Below are positions 31,734 to 35,000 of a DNA stretch of 35,000 nucleotides, in pieces. A program made the position numbers and the translations under genes. The first letter of the stretch is position 1, and every line of letters begins with the position of its first letter. Origin of the DNA: Deltaproteobacteria bacterium (lineage in GTDB: Bacteria > BMS3Abin14); contig JAADHJ010000019.1 in the NCBI GenBank assembly GCA_013151915.1, forward strand, positions 1-35,000. The letters run 5' to 3'. A model generated the notes under the pieces. It was not told the origin of the DNA, made no database searches, and saw only the letters and a list, made by a program, of their open reading frames with translations.

Positions 31734-31912
31734 GTTGATAGGGTCGCAAAAAGTCCATTCGCGGCTTTTTGCTCCACGGAAAGCGAAAAGCGTCGTTTCC
31801 GCTTTCCTCACAAATCAACGACTTGTCCCGCAAATCGATGACCTGCGGAACAAGCCATTGATTTGGGCGCCCTTCAACGGGCGCATTGATGACTTTTTGC
31901 GAAGTCATCAAT
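31734..31912 (+). repeat. Multi-hairpin dispersed repeat, copy B (179 bp)
   Basis: It has the same order and orientation as copy A at 23173-23331. Hairpins are GCAAAAAG/CTTTTTGC, GGAAAGCG/CGCTTTCC, a longer CTTGT/ACAAG arm pair (about 20 bases more than copy A), GCGCCC/GGGCGC, and the final ATTGATGACTT/AAGTCATCAAT (31885-31912). Several arm changes relative to copy A keep or improve pairing. Confidence 0.88.
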
Positions 31913-31976
31913 CGTTCCCTGGATGAAAAACGGATGATATAGTGTCTATTCGGGTGTCCAGGTATCGAAGTAGGCC

Positions 31977-31997
31977 TCTGGACACTGGACTCTGGAC
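31977..31997 (+). repeat. Three tandem heptamers (TCTGGAC, ACTGGAC, TCTGGAC)
   Basis: Three exact 7-base units lie upstream of the ppx-like gene. Related units are at 19072-19085 (minus strand) and 32937-32950. Confidence 0.6.
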
Positions 31998-32028
31998 TAT
32001 TGAATTAGCCCCGGCGGGAGGTGACGTC

Positions 32029-32961
32029 ATGAAGGTCGCGGCGTTCGACGTTGGAACCAATACCATCAGGTGCCTTGTCGCGCGATCTTCCGGGGATGTA
32101 TTGGAGCCTTTGAAGATATTCCGCAGGATCACCCGTTTGGGTAAGGGGTTGAGAAAGAGCCGTCAACTGTCGGCCGGACCGGTTGACATGACCCTTCGTG
32201 CCCTCAGGGACTTTTCCGAAGAACTTGAGAGCAGGAACGTTGCACGGGCCTGGGCTGTCGGAACCAGTGCGCTGAGGGATGCACCGGCCCGGGTGGAAAT
32301 TCTTGAAAAGGCCGAAGAGGCCCTGGGCTTCCCCCTGGAGGTCATCTCGGGGGAGGAAGAGGCACGCCTGACCGCCCTGGGGGTCCAGGGCGGCATAGGG
32401 CGAATTGAGGATGGTATGGTCGTCGATATCGGGGGGGGGAGCACAGAGGTCGTTCGAATCATCTCCGGCGCCGTTCGATGGTGGAAAAGCATGCCTGTTG
32501 GGGTTGTTCACCTGACGGAAGCCTGCCTGCGTTCCGACCCACCGCTTTTGGAGGAGATCCGGCGAATGCGGAAAAAGATAGAACAGTTTATCGGCCAACT
32601 TCCCGCCGGAGGAAAGACTCTCGCCGCCACGGCAGGCACGCCGACTACCTTGGCGGCCCTTGATTTGGGCATTGACGAATACGATCCTACTCTGGTAAAT
32701 GGTCACGTCCTTTCCCTGGACCGGGTCAATGAACTCACCGACACCCTGATTCGAATGAAGATCGTGGAGAGGCTCGGCCTTCCAGGGATGGAGAAGGGGA
32801 GGGAGGACCTTATCCCCGCCGGATCGGTAATGATCGGACAGTTCATGAAGCACTGGGGGCTCCTTGAAATGATCGTCAGCGACTGGGGACTTCTGGAGGG
32901 AGTGGCCATGGAGGCCGCCACGGGAAGAGGGTATACATTGGACACTGGACTTAAAATATGA
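32029..32961 (+). CDS. Ppx/GppA-family exopolyphosphatase/pppGpp phosphohydrolase
   Basis: The 310-residue protein has the short, two-domain form of the ASKHA-fold Ppx/GppA family. Seen are [15 protein letters not shown] (about 4-18), [20 protein letters not shown], the [19 protein letters not shown] segment, the phosphate-binding [14 protein letters not shown] (about 130-143) and [17 protein letters not shown]. The enzyme removes terminal phosphate from polyphosphate or pppGpp; which one cannot be read from sequence. The start is ATG 32029 behind GGGAGGTGA; the frame open from 31942 passes through the heptamer array and is not used. The C-terminus (TLDTGLKI) is encoded by heptamer-like repeats. 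The stop overlaps tyrS (ATGA). It lacks the C-terminal HD-like domain of the long enzymes. Confidence 0.9.
   Translation: MKVAAFDVGTNTIRCLVARSSGDVLEPLKIFRRITRLGKGLRKSRQLSAGPVDMTLRALRDFSEELESRNVARAWAVGTSALRDAPARVEILEKAEEALGFPLEVISGEEEARLTALGVQGGIGRIEDGMVVDIGGGSTEVVRIISGAVRWWKSMPVGVVHLTEACLRSDPPLLEEIRRMRKKIEQFIGQLPAGGKTLAATAGTPTTLAALDLGIDEYDPTLVNGHVLSLDRVNELTDTLIRMKIVERLGLPGMEKGREDLIPAGSVMIGQFMKHWGLLEMIVSDWGLLEGVAMEAATGRGYTLDTGLKI
32937..32950 (+). repeat. Two heptamer units at the 3' end of the ppx-like gene
   Basis: ATTGGAC-ACTGGAC matches the units at 31977-31997 with one change in the first unit. It encodes part of the LDTGL tail of the phosphatase. It could be coincidence. Confidence 0.4.
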
Positions 32962-34172
32962 ACAGAAAGAGTGAAGTAAAAAGACAGATGGACCTTATAG
33001 GCCGCGGTGCGGTGGACCTGATCTCCGCCGGGGAGATGGCCGCCAAACTGGAAAAGTCCCTTGATACCGGGGTCCCCCTCAGAATAAAGGCGGGATTCGA
33101 TCCCACGGCACCGGATCTTCATCTGGGGCACACGGTTCTCCTGCAGAAGATGAGGCATTTTCAGGATCTGGGACACCAGGTGGTCTTTCTCATCGGGGAT
33201 TTTACGGGGATGATCGGGGACCCGACAGGGCGGTCCGAGACAAGGGTGGCTCTGACAGAGGAGCAGGTATTGAAAAATGCTGAGACCTATCAGGAACAGA
33301 CCTTTAAAATTCTGGATCCCGACCGAACCGAGGTCGCTTTCAACAGCTCGTGGATGAAAAAGATGAACGCCGACGACCTCGTCGATCTGGCGGCACGCTA
33401 TAGTGTGGCCAGGATGCTGGAGAGAGACGACTTCAAAAAGAGATATTCGGAGCAGCGCCATATCAGTATCCACGAGTTTCTCTATCCCCTGATTCAGGGC
33501 TACGACTCCGTGGCGCTGAAAGCGGATGTGGAACTGGGTGGGACCGATCAGAAGTTCAACCTTCTTGTGGGAAGGGATCTCCAGAGGTCCTATGGTCAGG
33601 TCCCTCAGGTGGTCATCACCATGCCGCTCCTGGAAGGGACGGATGGAGTTCACAAGATGAGCAAATCATACAACAACTATGTGGGGGTCAGCGAGCCTGC
33701 CGCTGAAATTTACGGAAAGCTCATGTCGATATCGGACGAACTGATGCTGCGTTATTACGAGCTTTTAAGTGCCGTAAGCAATCGGGACCTGAAAAAGCTG
33801 CGAAGCGACCTTGAGACGGAAAAGGTCCACCCCATGGATGCCAAACGCGCTCTGGCTTTGGAGCTTGCCGCCCGTTACCATGGAGAGGAAGAGGGTAAAA
33901 AGGCCGAAGACGCCTTTAACAGGGTTTTCAGCCGGGGAGAAACTCCGGAGAGTATGCCTGTATTCCACCTCCTGGGGCGGAAGATCTGGATTGCCAGGAT
34001 CATGCAGGAGAGCGGACTTGTCCCCAGCACCTCCGAGGCGATGCGCCTTATACGGTCAGGGGGGGTCCGGCTGGACGGAAAGAAGCTGTCGGATACCAAG
34101 CTGGAGGTTGAATCCGGTGGGGAAAAGATACTCAAGGTGGGAAAGATGCGATTCCTCCGGATCGTCGACTAA
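32958..34172 (+). CDS. tyrS: Tyrosyl-tRNA synthetase
   Basis: The 404-residue class I synthetase charges tRNA-Tyr with tyrosine in the cytoplasm. The Rossmann catalytic domain shows [18 protein letters not shown] (HIGH motif as HLGH, residues 55-58), the [20 protein letters not shown] stretch and [21 protein letters not shown] is at residues 233-237. A C-terminal S4 RNA-binding domain ([20 protein letters not shown], then RLDGKKLSD) is at about 340-404. All catalytic motifs are intact. The length and the [13 protein letters not shown] form fit the TyrZ-like bacterial subgroup. ATG 32958 overlaps the ppx-like stop (ATGA). Confidence 0.96.
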   Translation: MNRKSEVKRQMDLIGRGAVDLISAGEMAAKLEKSLDTGVPLRIKAGFDPTAPDLHLGHTVLLQKMRHFQDLGHQVVFLIGDFTGMIGDPTGRSETRVALTEEQVLKNAETYQEQTFKILDPDRTEVAFNSSWMKKMNADDLVDLAARYSVARMLERDDFKKRYSEQRHISIHEFLYPLIQGYDSVALKADVELGGTDQKFNLLVGRDLQRSYGQVPQVVITMPLLEGTDGVHKMSKSYNNYVGVSEPAAEIYGKLMSISDELMLRYYELLSAVSNRDLKKLRSDLETEKVHPMDAKRALALELAARYHGEEEGKKAEDAFNRVFSRGETPESMPVFHLLGRKIWIARIMQESGLVPSTSEAMRLIRSGGVRLDGKKLSDTKLEVESGGEKILKVGKMRFLRIVD

Positions 34173-34186
34173 GAGGCGTATCTTTA

Positions 34187-35000
34187 ATGAATTTAAAAAA
34201 TGGTCTGAATTTCCGGGGAATCGTGGTGTGGACCCTTGTGGTCTTCGGCGCTGGAATGTCTATCCTGGAGATTTCCACCCGGGCGGACGCCTGGACAGCC
34301 CTGTTCTCAAACAGCTCGCTGACAGTTGATTCCGACCTTATAGTGAAACCCGGTCCGGGTGCTTTCGCGGATGGTCCCCTTGCCAGAAGGGCCATCGAGC
34401 GTGCCTACACGAAAGAGGTCAGGGTCCAGTTGAACCACCTGCTCACAGTAAAGAGGGAGGACATCCGCAGGTCCATCTCCCTCTCCTCAAGATATGTGAA
34501 GCATATGGAGCCCGTCCTGAAACAGAACGGGCTCCCTGCCGAATTGGCCTATCTGTGCATAATCGAGAGCGGTTACCGCTCCTTCGCCAGGAGCCATGCC
34601 GGGGCAACAGGGATGTGGCAAATGATCCGGGCGACTTCACGGCGCTTTGGGCTGCGGACGGACGCGTGGGAGGACCAGAGGCTCGATTTTGTCATGAGCA
34701 CAGAGGGAGCTGCCCGCTACTTCAAATACCTGAAGAAACGTTTCCACGATTGGGACCTCGTTCTGGCCGCCTATAATGCCGGTGAAGGCAGGGTGCAGGC
34801 AGCCATCAACAGGGCCAGGCGGATGGGTCTTAAGGGCGACTTCGAGGACCTGCAGCTGCCCCGGGAGACCAGGATTTACGTCCCCGCATTTTATGCCTCA
34901 CTGCTTGTGGTAATGGAACCGGAAAGATACGGTATTTTCCCGGACTATCAGCCTCCCATTGACTTCCAGGAGGTCAATGTCCCGGGGGGGGTGAAGCTTG
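34187..35000 (+). CDS. Lytic transglycosylase, MltD-like (5' part, cut by the window end)
   Basis: From ATG 34187 the frame stays open to the last base (271 codons visible), starting 14 bases after tyrS. An N-terminal hydrophobic segment (GIVVWTLVVFGAGMSILEIS) is followed by a basic linker. The SLT (GH23) domain has LPAELAYLCIIESGYRSFA with catalytic Glu127, HAGATGMWQMI (about 138-147), and LAAYNAGEGRVQAAI (about 193-207). It cleaves peptidoglycan to 1,6-anhydro-muropeptides in the periplasm. MltD-type proteins carry LysM domains after the SLT domain; these would lie beyond the window. AGAGG about ten bases upstream supports the start. Confidence 0.9.
   Translation, partial: MNLKNGLNFRGIVVWTLVVFGAGMSILEISTRADAWTALFSNSSLTVDSDLIVKPGPGAFADGPLARRAIERAYTKEVRVQLNHLLTVKREDIRRSISLSSRYVKHMEPVLKQNGLPAELAYLCIIESGYRSFARSHAGATGMWQMIRATSRRFGLRTDAWEDQRLDFVMSTEGAARYFKYLKKRFHDWDLVLAAYNAGEGRVQAAINRARRMGLKGDFEDLQLPRETRIYVPAFYASLLVVMEPERYGIFPDYQPPIDFQEVNVPGGVKL

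Larger units (their letters stand above)
31680..32028. other. Divergent intergenic region with a repeat copy
   Basis: The 349 bases separate the Agl/Glt-like operon (minus) from ppx-tyrS-mlt (plus). Contents: a possible minus-strand promoter at 31687-31715, repeat copy B at 31734-31912, a heptamer array at 31977-31997, and GGGAGGTGA shortly before ATG 32029. No gene is seen. Promoters for both directions should lie here. Confidence 0.7.

Overview
The window is a chromosomal segment of a GC-rich, diderm, anaerobic or facultatively anaerobic bacterium. The gene set looks like the former Deltaproteobacteria (Desulfobacterota, Desulfuromonadota or a neighbouring lineage). The signs are an indolepyruvate:ferredoxin oxidoreductase beside a PaaK-type ligase, a DUF1858/DUF438/hemerythrin/PAS sensor behind a perfect FNR-type box, an HD-GYP response regulator, and a myxobacterial-type Agl/Glt (AgmX/PglI-ExbB-ExbD-TPR) envelope operon. 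The placement is inferred from gene content; no rRNA, tRNA or CRISPR array was recognised.

Layout. 1-90 is the 3' end of an Fe-S subunit of the succinate dehydrogenase/fumarate reductase type. 91-690 is non-coding, with pieces of two repeat families and a strong terminator. 721-5579 (+) is a compact operon: branched-chain/aromatic-type substrate-binding protein, iorA, iorB and a phenylacetate-CoA ligase family protein. It fits uptake and CoA-activation of aromatic amino-acid derivatives. 5580-6296 is repeat-rich and ends in a 50-bp near-perfect palindrome in front of a TetR gene. 6297-12481 (+) is a self-regulated tripartite RND efflux operon (TetR, TolC-like, MFP, RND pump). 12646-13704 (+) is a REC/HD-GYP regulator. 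13734-17253 (-) holds the FNR-type-controlled hemerythrin/PAS protein and a class A penicillin-binding protein. 17459-19063 (+) holds an HD-domain protein coupled to a gamma-carbonic anhydrase, and a stand-alone cyclic-nucleotide-binding domain protein.

The largest unit is an 11-gene minus-strand block, 31679 down to 19092. In transcription order it encodes an OmpA-like/DUF2135 protein, a 193-aa secreted protein, a TPR/coiled-coil protein, two TPR proteins with lipoprotein-type signals, a 96-aa secreted protein, an ExbB/TolQ-type channel protein, two ExbD/TolR-type proteins, an FHA-like/TM/AgmX-PglI C-terminal protein and a secreted HEAT-repeat protein. Most junctions overlap or abut. The arrangement resembles the proton-driven Agl-Glt gliding and Nfs spore-coat machineries of Myxococcus, but includes parts I do not recognise from them. 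It is the best candidate here for an undescribed envelope machine. The two ExbD proteins differ at the key membrane residue: one has Asp28, the other Ser25.

On the far side of a 349-bp divergent gap, 32029-35000 (+) carries a Ppx/GppA phosphatase, tyrosyl-tRNA synthetase and a lytic transglycosylase cut by the window end.

Several dispersed repeats recur in the gaps: a 159-179-bp multi-hairpin element (two full copies, two partial relatives), a 48-bp repeat (two copies), a 19-bp inverted repeat pair and a heptamer array. One multi-hairpin copy sits inside the Agl/Glt-like operon and supplies the stop codon of the 96-aa gene.
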